From Pseudomonas sp. PDNC002 (GTDB taxonomy: Bacteria > Pseudomonadota > Gammaproteobacteria > Pseudomonadales > Pseudomonadaceae), in assembly GCF_016919445.1 (NCBI RefSeq), contig NZ_CP070356.1, forward strand, positions 627,501 to 691,500: a stretch of DNA of 64,000 bases. The letters run 5' to 3'. This document shows positions 34,280 through 41,748 of this stretch, piece after piece (positions within the stretch are counted from its first letter, which is position 1; every line of letters begins with the position of its first letter). The position numbers and the translations under genes are program-made. The notes below the pieces were generated by a model. That model was not told the DNA's origin. It saw only the letters and a list, made by a program, of their open reading frames with translations, and did not search any database.

Positions 34280-34660
34280 TCACTTCAGGATATATACCGG
34301 TTTTCCGTACCCAGGTGATGCCGTCCTTCGTTTTGGCGCAGGCGGTTTAGAAATGTGCCTAGCCGCTAGCGCGGATTCCCATAATTGGAGAACCCACTCC
34401 TCGTATGCGTCTACGTTGTAGTACCAGCTACGATTGAACTTCACCATCAAATGCTCTGGTATGAGCTTTTTGCACCTGCGAGAGGCCAAGGCCTTCTTGG
34501 TTATCCCAAGATATTCCGCCATTTGCCACTCAGGCAGCATCGGGGGCTGGTGTGGCCGACCTTCTAGAATCTCCACGATTTCGCCGACGGTTGTCGTCAA
34601 CGCGTTCAACTGTTCGTGGAGCTTCCTGGCCGCAACGGCTAACGGTTCTCTTGAAGACAT
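34280..34660 (-). CDS. DNA-binding excisionase-like protein
   Basis: 126 residues. N-terminal helix, then MAEYLGITKKALASRRCKKL and VKFNRSWYYNVDAYEEWV, the helix and wing of an excisionase/MerR-type fold, then a Pro-rich basic tail. ATG 34660 chosen; an upstream TTG is possible. It sits near the right attachment site, so a role in excision is plausible alongside the AlpA-type protein at the left end. Confidence 0.7.
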   Translation of the reverse strand: MSSREPLAVAARKLHEQLNALTTTVGEIVEILEGRPHQPPMLPEWQMAEYLGITKKALASRRCKKLIPEHLMVKFNRSWYYNVDAYEEWVLQLWESALAARHISKPPAPKRRTASPGYGKPVYILK

Positions 34661-34723
34661 GCGCAAATCCCCAGTTCACTGTCCCTCCGGTGTAGCACGA
34701 TACCGAAGCGATGGGAGGAGCTT

Positions 34724-34927
34724 ATGCCAATCGAATTTCTGACCCACGAGGAGGTATGCGAGCTCACCGGCGCTAGAACCAAGTCCGGCCAAATGCGCGT
34801 CTTGAAGCAGAACGGGATCAGGCACACCATCAAAATGAATGGGTGGCCCGCGGTGACCACTCACGCCGTAACAGGCGAGAGCAGCAAAGATCCAGCTGTG
34901 ATCCCGTGGAAACCCAACAAGGCGTAA
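34724..34927 (+). CDS. DUF4224 domain protein (second copy)
   Basis: 67 residues: FLTHEEVCELTGARTKSGQM, VLKQNGIRHTIKMNGWPAVT. Matches the DUF4224 pattern and pairs with the copy at 30558. Strong ribosome site GGAGGA before ATG 34724. In many prophages this gene adjoins an integrase; here the nearest feature is the right attachment region, with no integrase, which may point to loss or fusion of a second element. Confidence 0.85.
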   Translation: MPIEFLTHEEVCELTGARTKSGQMRVLKQNGIRHTIKMNGWPAVTTHAVTGESSKDPAVIPWKPNKA

Positions 34928-34965
34928 TAATCACCCAGGAAGAGCGGCTGGATATCGCGAATAGC

Positions 34966-35025
34966 TGGTGTCCCGGAGAGGGGTCGAACCTGCCGCCTTG
35001 CACCCCATACAAGGTGTCACCCGCA
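34966..35025 (-). pseudogene. 3' fragment of a tRNA-Pro(GGG)-like gene
   Basis: On the minus strand: an anticodon arm CTTGT-ATGGGGT-GCAAG (anticodon GGG, loop as in tRNA-Pro), then a T-arm GCAGG-TTCGACC-CCTCT with one mismatch, then CCGGGAC-A-CCA. A GTG/CAC D-stem-like piece is upstream, but no 5' acceptor strand complementary to CCGGGAC is found; the repeats GTGAGTAG begin there instead. It looks like a displaced tRNA 3' end, left by an earlier integration. Confidence 0.55.
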
Positions 35026-35030
35026 CAAAT

Positions 35031-35050
35031 GTGAGTAGATTTGTGAGTAG
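35031..35050 (+). promoter_or_regulatory. Candidate integrase arm-type sites, right
   Basis: GTGAGTAG at 35031-35038 and 35043-35050, matching the sites near the left end at 18000-18019. Confidence 0.5.
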
Positions 35051-35106
35051 ATTACTGATAGCAGATAGCAAAGCCCTTGCAGAGCAATGCTTGTATGGAA
35101 AAGTTT

Positions 35107-35120
35107 GATTCCGTCCCTGG
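35107..35120 (+). other. attR core
   Basis: Second copy of GATTCCGTCCCTGG. It is followed by CACCAAG, so one G of the tRNA acceptor (CCTGGGCACCA) is missing compared with attL. The displaced tRNA end is no longer under selection. Confidence 0.88.
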
Positions 35121-35134
35121 CACCAAGCCTTCCG

Positions 35135-35171
35135 AAAAGCCCCTGAAATCGCGAGATTTCAGGGGCTTTTT
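35135..35171 (+). terminator. Original tRNA-Phe terminator, now beyond attR
   Basis: AAAAGCCCCTGAAATC-GCGA-GATTTCAGGGGCTTTT: 16-bp stem with GNRA loop and T-rich end. Probably the terminator that followed tRNA-Phe before integration. Confidence 0.88.
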
Positions 35172-35357
35172 CATTTCTGATCCACACAAGTCACTCCCCC
35201 GAGGCGGGCATCTCGCACGAATCGTGTCGAATATTTGCCGACCTCCGCTGTCTACTAGCGCATAGCACGCCGATCTTTCAGAATCATTACACACCGGACG
35301 ATTTTCACTCTTCAGTGAGATACCCTCTGGAATTCGATGTTTCGTAGCGGAGTCACT

Positions 35358-37688
35358 GTGCGCAAACTCATTAGTTGGTGGAATTCACGGGGCAACCTGG
35401 TTTCCCTGTCTGCCCTCTTCCTGCTGATCCCGCTGATCGGCCGCTACAGCCTGGGCTGGGGCACGCCGCTCGGCTATCTGTCCGATCTGGCCCTGGGCAC
35501 GCTGCTCGTCATTGCCCTGCACAATCGACGACTATTCATTGCCATCCCGGTGATGCTGGTCTGGGCGCTGTCGGTCATCGGCACAGCCGAACTGGTCAGC
35601 GCCGTGGGCCGCATGCCCGCGCCGGAGGACCTGCACTTCCTCGCCGACCCCACTTTCGTCGCCAACTCCACCGAGGGCGGCGGCCTCAATCACCTGCACC
35701 TGGCGATCGTCGTCGGTGCTGCCATCCTCGCCTGCGCCCTGCTCTGGCGCCGCCGGGAAAAACCCCTGACGCGCTACGCCTACGTACTGCCGGCAGCACT
35801 GCTGGCTGGCCATTTCGGCGTGCAGTATTTCCAGCCCAGCGACGCGGAGATGTGGAAGCAATTCAACCTGCCGCACCAGCTCGTTTCCCGCGTGATCACC
35901 AGCGGCGAAATCGCCTACGCAGACTGGCGTGACGGCGATCGACCGGACCTCCAGCCGGACGTTACCGGCCTGACCCAGCACGATCTCAGCGGCGCCTCCC
36001 TGCTGGCGGGCCGCGGCCAGGCGAAGAACGTTCTGATCATCGCGATGGAAGGTATTCCCGGCGCCTATGTCGCCACCAATCGCGCGGCATTGAGCAGCAG
36101 CTACGAAGAATCGATGATGCCCAAGCTCAGCACCTGGGCCGAGCGGGCGATGACCACGCCGGACTACGTGGTGCACAGCCACCAGACCATCCGTGGCCTG
36201 TACGCGATGCTCTGCGGCGACTACAGCAAGCTGGACAACGGCACCCCGAAAGGCGTCGAACTGCTGGGCAACCCGACCCGCGCCGCCGAATGCCTGCCGG
36301 CGCAACTGCACCAGGCAGGCTTCAGCACCCACTTCCTGCAAGGCGCCGGTCTGCGCTTCATGGCGAAGGACAAGGTCATGCCCGCCATGGGCTTCGACAA
36401 GACCCTGGGCCGCGACTGGTTCAAGAAGAAGCCCTACCTGGAATTCGCCTGGGGCATGGACGACAAGGCCTTCTTCGAGGGAGCGCTGGACTATGTCGGC
36501 CAGCTGCGCCAGAAGAAGCAGCCGTGGATGCTGACCCTGCTCACCGTCGGCACCCACCAGCCCTACTCCGCTACCCCGGAATACCTGGCCAAGTACCCGA
36601 CGCCGCGCCAGGCCGCGGTCGCCTACCTGGATGATGCGGTCGATGCGTTCCTCAAGGGCCTTGAAGAGAAAGGCGTCCTGAAGGACACCCTGGTGATCGT
36701 CACCTCCGACGAATCCCACGGCATCGACAACGTGCGCCTTGCCTCGGCGTGGGGCCTGAATCTGGTGCTCGCACCGGAACAGGCCGCGCTGCCACCGGTG
36801 AAGGCCGGCGTCTACGGCCACGTCGACCTGGAATCCTCGGTCCTCGATTACTTCGCCATCAAGGCGCCGCAGGATATCGCCGGCCGCTCGCTGTTCCGCG
36901 AATACAGCACCGGCCGAGAGATGGTGTCCTTCACCAACGGCATGCAGCGCTATCACGACGGCAAGGGCAACTTCACCGAGTGCGATTTCCAGCAGGTCTG
37001 CCGGCGCTACAAGAGTGACGGCTTCATCGCCGACACTGCCAAGTTCGAAGGTCGCTTCAGTGGCCGCGATGCGCGCCTGATGACCGCCCGCGCAGATATT
37101 CTCGACCAGTCGGTGACCAAGGCGCAGTCGGCCCGCGAATATCAGTTCGCGACCAAGGAGCGCATCCGCCTGAAGCCGCAGATCGAAAACGAGTACACCG
37201 ACAACCTGATCGGCGCGCAGTACCTGGAGTTCCCGGCCAACACCCACACCACCGTGCGTCTGAAGATCCGTGCGATCCAGATGGACGCCAATGGGGCGAA
37301 AGTGACGCTCAAGACGCGCTCCTTCGAGAAACCGGTGCCCATCGAGATGCCGGAATTCCCGCTGGTGAAACGCAACCAGCCTCTGGAAGTGACCTTCGGC
37401 TTCGACAACGAGGAGGCGCGCAAGGCCTTCTCGTTCCACCTGCTGGCCGAAGGCAAGGGGATCATCGAGATCACCGACTTCCACGTGCTCACGCAGCCGC
37501 GCAAATCGACGATCAATGCCAGTGAAGCGGGAGGCAAGGCGCTGGCCGAGGCCAAGCCGCTACCGATCCCGCGCCTGTCCGGCCATCCCAACCTGATGGC
37601 CAGCCAACCGGCGGACTCCCAGGACGACATCACCCCGGCCGACGTCATCGAAGACCCGAACCCGCAATTGCGGCAGATGATGCAGTAA
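35358..37688 (+). CDS. LTA-synthase-like phosphoglycerol transferase / sulfatase family protein
   Basis: About 776 residues. Four to five N-terminal membrane segments (to about residue 170), then a periplasmic alkaline-phosphatase-superfamily domain (about 230-540): LIIAMEGIPGAYV, candidate nucleophile Thr in HSHQTIRGLYAMLCG, VGTHQPY and VIVTSDESHG as metal-binding motifs. The C-terminal 230 residues are beta-rich and unfamiliar. Likely substrate: membrane phospholipid head groups or glycans. GTG 35358 has GGAG five bases upstream; an ATG at 35337 is possible. Confidence 0.85.
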   Translation: MRKLISWWNSRGNLVSLSALFLLIPLIGRYSLGWGTPLGYLSDLALGTLLVIALHNRRLFIAIPVMLVWALSVIGTAELVSAVGRMPAPEDLHFLADPTFVANSTEGGGLNHLHLAIVVGAAILACALLWRRREKPLTRYAYVLPAALLAGHFGVQYFQPSDAEMWKQFNLPHQLVSRVITSGEIAYADWRDGDRPDLQPDVTGLTQHDLSGASLLAGRGQAKNVLIIAMEGIPGAYVATNRAALSSSYEESMMPKLSTWAERAMTTPDYVVHSHQTIRGLYAMLCGDYSKLDNGTPKGVELLGNPTRAAECLPAQLHQAGFSTHFLQGAGLRFMAKDKVMPAMGFDKTLGRDWFKKKPYLEFAWGMDDKAFFEGALDYVGQLRQKKQPWMLTLLTVGTHQPYSATPEYLAKYPTPRQAAVAYLDDAVDAFLKGLEEKGVLKDTLVIVTSDESHGIDNVRLASAWGLNLVLAPEQAALPPVKAGVYGHVDLESSVLDYFAIKAPQDIAGRSLFREYSTGREMVSFTNGMQRYHDGKGNFTECDFQQVCRRYKSDGFIADTAKFEGRFSGRDARLMTARADILDQSVTKAQSAREYQFATKERIRLKPQIENEYTDNLIGAQYLEFPANTHTTVRLKIRAIQMDANGAKVTLKTRSFEKPVPIEMPEFPLVKRNQPLEVTFGFDNEEARKAFSFHLLAEGKGIIEITDFHVLTQPRKSTINASEAGGKALAEAKPLPIPRLSGHPNLMASQPADSQDDITPADVIEDPNPQLRQMMQ

Positions 37689-37710
37689 CCGCAAGCAGGT
37701 TCAGCCCGTC

Positions 37711-37755
37711 AATGAAAAGCCCCTGAAACCTTCCGATTTCAGGGGCTTTTTCATT
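37711..37755 (+). terminator. Terminator after the sulfatase-like gene
   Basis: AATGAAAAGCCCCTGAAA paired with TTTCAGGGGCTTTTTCATT. The stem is nearly the same sequence as the one at 35135-35171 before this gene. Confidence 0.88.
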
Positions 37756-37779
37756 GAAGCCCAGTCAGCCAGAGCTTTC

Positions 37780-38538
37780 TCAGACAACCTGAGCGCTAGG
37801 CCTGCCTTCCAAATGCTTACCGATCTTGTAGAGCCGCTCCGCAGAGCACGCGAGGGACCGAAGCTCGTGGTACCGCTCCTTCGTCCCCGCCTGACTGCCG
37901 AAACCACCTGATAGACGCCATTCTTCCGGCTCCCTGCCCAACAAGGTCCGGTAGGCCTCCACTACAAATTCCTCATACTTACGCATTTCCAGCAGGTGCG
38001 ACCAATCCTCGACCTTCTTCGCACGCGTGGAGATCAACCATCCGTCTTCGATGGCGAAGCCCGTATCCTGCAATCCGACGGCAGTCAGATAAACGCGCAG
38101 AGTGACTTCGGTAAAGCCGTTGAAATGCCAGTCTCCGGGATGAACCTGATTTCCGAACAGGCACATCTTCCAGTTATGGATCGTCTCGAAATCATTGGCC
38201 TTACGCATGATGTCGATGATCCCGAATATCCAGGAAGTCTGAACGAACAACTCACCGTCGGGGCGCAGAAGCGAGGCCCAATCGAACAGCGCAGTCATGG
38301 TATGGGCTCGCGGAATGTGCTCGAGCACATCCTTGGCATGCACTTCGATGAAGTGATTGCGCGGCAGTGCATACAGATCGTTGTCCTCAACCAGGATGTC
38401 CGGGTTGCACGCCGGATCGCAATCCAGGTTCAGGTATCCCTCAAGCTTGTTATGCCCGCAGCCAATGTTGATCTTTGCCCCGAAGGCATCTGAGCTACGC
38501 TCACTCCTTCCGATTAGAGATCGGATATTGGAAATCAT
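37780..38538 (-). CDS. SAM-dependent methyltransferase with DUF4214-like C-terminus
   Basis: 252 residues. Class I fold with motif I INIGCGHNKLEGYLNLD (about 23-39), an acidic loop, and VHAKDVLEHIPRAH; then a C-terminal helical part LLGREPEEWRLSGGF at about 200 that resembles DUF4214 repeats found in surface-glycan methyl- and glycosyltransferases. Probable substrate is a sugar of a surface polysaccharide or glycoprotein. Divergent from the gene at 38778; GC is below that of the core. Confidence 0.8.
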   Translation of the reverse strand: MISNIRSLIGRSERSSDAFGAKINIGCGHNKLEGYLNLDCDPACNPDILVEDNDLYALPRNHFIEVHAKDVLEHIPRAHTMTALFDWASLLRPDGELFVQTSWIFGIIDIMRKANDFETIHNWKMCLFGNQVHPGDWHFNGFTEVTLRVYLTAVGLQDTGFAIEDGWLISTRAKKVEDWSHLLEMRKYEEFVVEAYRTLLGREPEEWRLSGGFGSQAGTKERYHELRSLACSAERLYKIGKHLEGRPSAQVV

Positions 38539-38777
38539 CTTGCGCCCCCCTGTGCATTGAGCTTACGTTTTGCTCGATTGACCTTAGACCAATTCCAGGC
38601 TTTCACCTCAACTACGATCTTGCGTTCCAGCCATCGGACGAATGGACGGAAAAATAGACAGCCTCCCTCCCTGCTTGCACCATGCGTAAAACCTGACAAC
38701 TAACGTGCAGTCCGCTTCATTCAGCAATCGATCTACCTGTTGTTATCGCCCGTCGAACAAAGGAAGAGCATCGACCC

Positions 38778-39809
38778 ATGAAGACGCTTCTGAACAAGCT
38801 GTTGGCAAGACCAGAAATCAATCCACAGACAGCACCTGCCCCCCCGAGTCGCTCAGCTGCGGCCGTGGCCGCGCGGGATCAACTGGTCAATGACTTCTTC
38901 GGTGGATGGGAGCTGGAGGACATTGAAGTCCTGCAACGTTACAGATATGAAGGCGCCAGCAGTGCCGGACATGGCGAAATCCTCGACTGGTTGGGAATTC
39001 GGACCGACATCGATTTCCACGCCTGGCTTCCACGCCCCGCATCCGGCCCCTTGTCCATTCGCGACCTGCCAGTCCCGGACGATCAGGTTCACGCTGAAAC
39101 CATCGAATACATAGGCCTCATCTGCAGCCTGGAGCGCGCTGCGCGATCCGGACATCACCGCTTCGTCGCCGTGGAGCTTGGCGCTTCCTATGCGCCCTGG
39201 GCAGTTGCTGCAGGGGTAATGGCGCTCCGCAAAGGATTCGGCGAAGTGAGCCTGGTCGCGGTAGAGGCGAACCGAAACTCTGTCCCCAAAATCACGAGGC
39301 ACGCGAAGCTCAACGGTTTGCTGGACGTCAGCAACGTCGACTTGCGCGCCATCCATGGCGCTGTGCATGTGCGTGATGAGCCCGTTTACTTCCCCAAGAT
39401 CGACACCAGTCACGACAACGGGGCGCAGCTGACACTCGAACCCGAGGCTCAGGACTATCGGGGACTGGCTTACGAATACGAGGAAGTGCCCGGCCTATCA
39501 CTGCCGACCCTATGCGCCGATATCCCCCGCATCGACTTTCTGCACATGGACTTGCAAGGTGCCGAAGAAGCCCTGTTACAGGACGCGGACTTCCTGCGAC
39601 TGCTGGATGAGCGCGTTACCACGCTGTTCATCGCCACCCAATCACGCCTGATCGAAGGCCTTGCCCTGAAGGCCCTCTCCGCCATGAATTGGCAGCTCTA
39701 CCGGGAGCGCCCGACGGTTTATCAGCAGAACGACCGTACGCCTGACGTTAATGGCTGGACGCTACGTGACGGTGGACAGATCTGGTTCAACGACAAGCCA
39801 CGGGGCTAG
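38778..39809 (+). CDS. FkbM-like methyltransferase
   Basis: 343 residues. An N-terminal disordered Pro/Ala-rich linker (about 18-30), then a Rossmann fold with VAVELGASYAPWAVAAGVMA (motif I), VAVEANRNSVPKI, and IDFLHMDLQGAEEALL (the FkbM D-x-QG-E motif, about 258-273). Probably modifies a sugar hydroxyl in a surface glycan. Forms a divergent pair with the methyltransferase at 37780; both lack close neighbours in a glycan cluster. Confidence 0.85.
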   Translation: MKTLLNKLLARPEINPQTAPAPPSRSAAAVAARDQLVNDFFGGWELEDIEVLQRYRYEGASSAGHGEILDWLGIRTDIDFHAWLPRPASGPLSIRDLPVPDDQVHAETIEYIGLICSLERAARSGHHRFVAVELGASYAPWAVAAGVMALRKGFGEVSLVAVEANRNSVPKITRHAKLNGLLDVSNVDLRAIHGAVHVRDEPVYFPKIDTSHDNGAQLTLEPEAQDYRGLAYEYEEVPGLSLPTLCADIPRIDFLHMDLQGAEEALLQDADFLRLLDERVTTLFIATQSRLIEGLALKALSAMNWQLYRERPTVYQQNDRTPDVNGWTLRDGGQIWFNDKPRG

Positions 39810-40152
39810 TCGTAGGCAACCCTGAGGCAGAAGCCACGGCACATTCCCCACGCCGGCGAAATTATCACCGCCCACCGGCGGCCGCGCAGGCCGCCGGTCT
39901 TTTCCCTGCTGGCGGAAGCTGGCACTATCCCGCCCCCGCGCCAACCGGCGATGCCCTCTTCCGGCCCGGCTAATTCAGCCCAGGCGACAACGCCGAGCGG
40001 CAATGCGACAACTTGCCACTATCGCCGACGACCGCGGCAGAAGGGCGCTTGGCGCACCTCGGAGCGCGTGTTAGCTTCCCCCTCGCCAGGATGGCCCCGA
40101 TTCTGCAGTGACATGCTGCGAAAGCGTCCGAATAACAATAGAGGAGCCCCAT
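39810..40152. other. Intergenic region with terminator at 39874-39902
   Basis: 343 bp. ACCGGCGGCC-GCGCA-GGCCGCCGGT then CTTTTCC is a good terminator for the methyltransferase. The remainder should carry the promoter of the ABC operon; no clear -35/-10 pair stands out. No gene seen. Confidence 0.7.
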
Positions 40153-40926
40153 ATGGCCACGGCCATGCCCGCACTGGAAATCCGTAACCTGCACAAACGT
40201 TACGGAGACCTGGAGGTGCTCAAAGGCATTTCCCTGACCGCCCGCGACGGCGATGTGATTTCCATCCTCGGCTCCTCCGGTTCCGGTAAATCCACGTTCC
40301 TGCGCTGCATCAACCTGCTGGAAAACCCGCATCAGGGCCAGATTCTGGTCGCCGGCGAAGAGCTCAAGCTGAAGAAGTCGAAAGACGGATCGCTGGTCGC
40401 CGCCGACAACAAGCAGATCAACCGCATGCGCAGCGAGTTGGGCTTCGTCTTCCAGAACTTCAACCTCTGGCCGCACCTGAGCATCCTCGACAACATCATC
40501 GAGGCGCCGCGCCGTGTGCTGGGCAAGACCAAGGCCGAAGCCATCGAGATCGCCGAAGCGCTGCTGGCCAAGGTCGGCATCTCCGACAAGCGTCACAGCT
40601 ATCCGGCCCAACTCTCCGGCGGTCAGCAGCAGCGCGCCGCCATCGCTCGCACCCTGGCGATGCAGCCCAAGGTGATCCTCTTCGACGAGCCGACTTCCGC
40701 GCTGGACCCGGAAATGGTCCAGGAAGTGCTTAACGTTATCCGCAAGCTCGCCGAGGAAGGCCGCACGATGTTGCTGGTCACCCACGAGATGAACTTTGCC
40801 CGCCAGGTTTCCAGCGAGGTGGTGTTCCTCCACCAGGGCCTGGTAGAAGAGCAGGGACCGCCGCAGCAGGTATTTGACAACCCGCAATCGGCACGCTGTA
40901 AACAATTCATGTCCAGCCACCGCTAA
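40153..40926 (+). CDS. Polar amino-acid ABC transporter, ATPase
   Basis: 257 residues of the HisP/GlnQ class. Walker A GSSGSGKST, Q-loop FQNFNLWPH, signature LSGGQQQR, Walker B VILFDEPTSALDPE, His switch LLVTHEMNFA. First gene of a four-gene operon (ATPase, binding protein, two permeases). Start ATG 40153 has GAGGAG upstream. Substrate likely a basic or polar amino acid or opine, by family. Confidence 0.95.
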   Translation: MATAMPALEIRNLHKRYGDLEVLKGISLTARDGDVISILGSSGSGKSTFLRCINLLENPHQGQILVAGEELKLKKSKDGSLVAADNKQINRMRSELGFVFQNFNLWPHLSILDNIIEAPRRVLGKTKAEAIEIAEALLAKVGISDKRHSYPAQLSGGQQQRAAIARTLAMQPKVILFDEPTSALDPEMVQEVLNVIRKLAEEGRTMLLVTHEMNFARQVSSEVVFLHQGLVEEQGPPQQVFDNPQSARCKQFMSSHR

Positions 40927-40940
40927 CGGAGCATCACTGC

Positions 40941-41693
40941 ATGAAGAACTATAAGAAGATCGTTCTGGCTATCGCGGCCACCCTGGCACTGGGGAGCAAT
41001 GCCATCGCCGCGGACAAACTGCGCATCGGTACCGAAGGCGCCTACCCGCCCTTCAACGGCATCGACGCCAGCGGCCAGGTCGTCGGCTTCGACCTCGACA
41101 TCGGCAAGGCGCTGTGCGCCAAGATGAAGACCGAGTGTGAAGTCGTGACCTCGGACTGGGACGGCATCATTCCGGCCCTGAACGCCAAGAAGTTCGACTT
41201 CATCGTCGCGTCCATGTCGATCACCGACGAGCGCAAGCAGGCGGTTGATTTCACCAATCCCTACTACACCAACAAGCTGCAGTTCGTGGCGCCCAAGTCC
41301 ACCGACTTCAAGACCGACAAGGGCTACCTGAAAGGCAAGGTGATCGGTGCGCAGCGCGCGACCATCGCCGGTACCTGGCTTGAGGACAATATGTCCGATG
41401 TCGTCACCATCAAGCTGTACGACACCCAGGAAAACGCCTACCTCGACCTGTCCTCGGGCCGCCTCGACGGCGTGCTGGCCGACAAGTTCGTGCAGTACGA
41501 CTGGCTGAAGAGCGACGCCGGCAAGGACTTCGAGTTCAAGGGCGAGCCGGTGTTCGACAATGACAAGATCGGCATCGCCGTGCGCAAGGGCGACCCGCTG
41601 CGTGAGAAGCTGAACGCCGCTCTGAAGGAAATCGTCGACGACGGTACCTACAAGAAGATCAACGACAAGTACTTCCCCTTCAGCATCTATTGA
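40941..41693 (+). CDS. Polar amino-acid ABC transporter, periplasmic binding protein
   Basis: 250 residues. Signal peptide about 1-23 (ends AIAA), then LRIGTEGAYPPFNGIDASGQ and VGFDLDIGKALCAKM, the lysine/arginine/ornithine- or nopaline-binding type; DWDGIIPALNAKKFDFIVAS is characteristic. Precise ligand cannot be read from sequence. 14 bp after the ATPase gene. Confidence 0.93.
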   Translation: MKNYKKIVLAIAATLALGSNAIAADKLRIGTEGAYPPFNGIDASGQVVGFDLDIGKALCAKMKTECEVVTSDWDGIIPALNAKKFDFIVASMSITDERKQAVDFTNPYYTNKLQFVAPKSTDFKTDKGYLKGKVIGAQRATIAGTWLEDNMSDVVTIKLYDTQENAYLDLSSGRLDGVLADKFVQYDWLKSDAGKDFEFKGEPVFDNDKIGIAVRKGDPLREKLNAALKEIVDDGTYKKINDKYFPFSIY

Positions 41694-41748
41694 TGCACGT
41701 GCCGCGTCGCCCCGCCGGGGCGGCGCGCGCCTTCAGGCGTGACTCCCC

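Larger units (their letters stand above)
17867..35120. mobile_element. Phage-satellite-like integrated element in tRNA-Phe
   Basis: About 17.25 kb bounded by the direct repeat GATTCCGTCCCTGG (17867-17880 and 35107-35120), with the integrase next to the left end. Base composition is visibly lower in GC than the core, most of all right of 29 kb. Genes: integrase, AlpA, winged-helix proteins, metallopeptidase, major capsid protein, tape measure protein, HNH nuclease, PrtN and DUF4224 regulators, secreted and membrane proteins. Terminase, portal, major tail protein and lysis genes are not seen, so it cannot make a virion alone. Confidence 0.88.

Noticed and set aside
35532..37484. 650-codon open frame antisense to the sulfatase-like gene
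   Set aside because: Mirror frame of a real gene with recognisable motifs; no family resemblance of its own.
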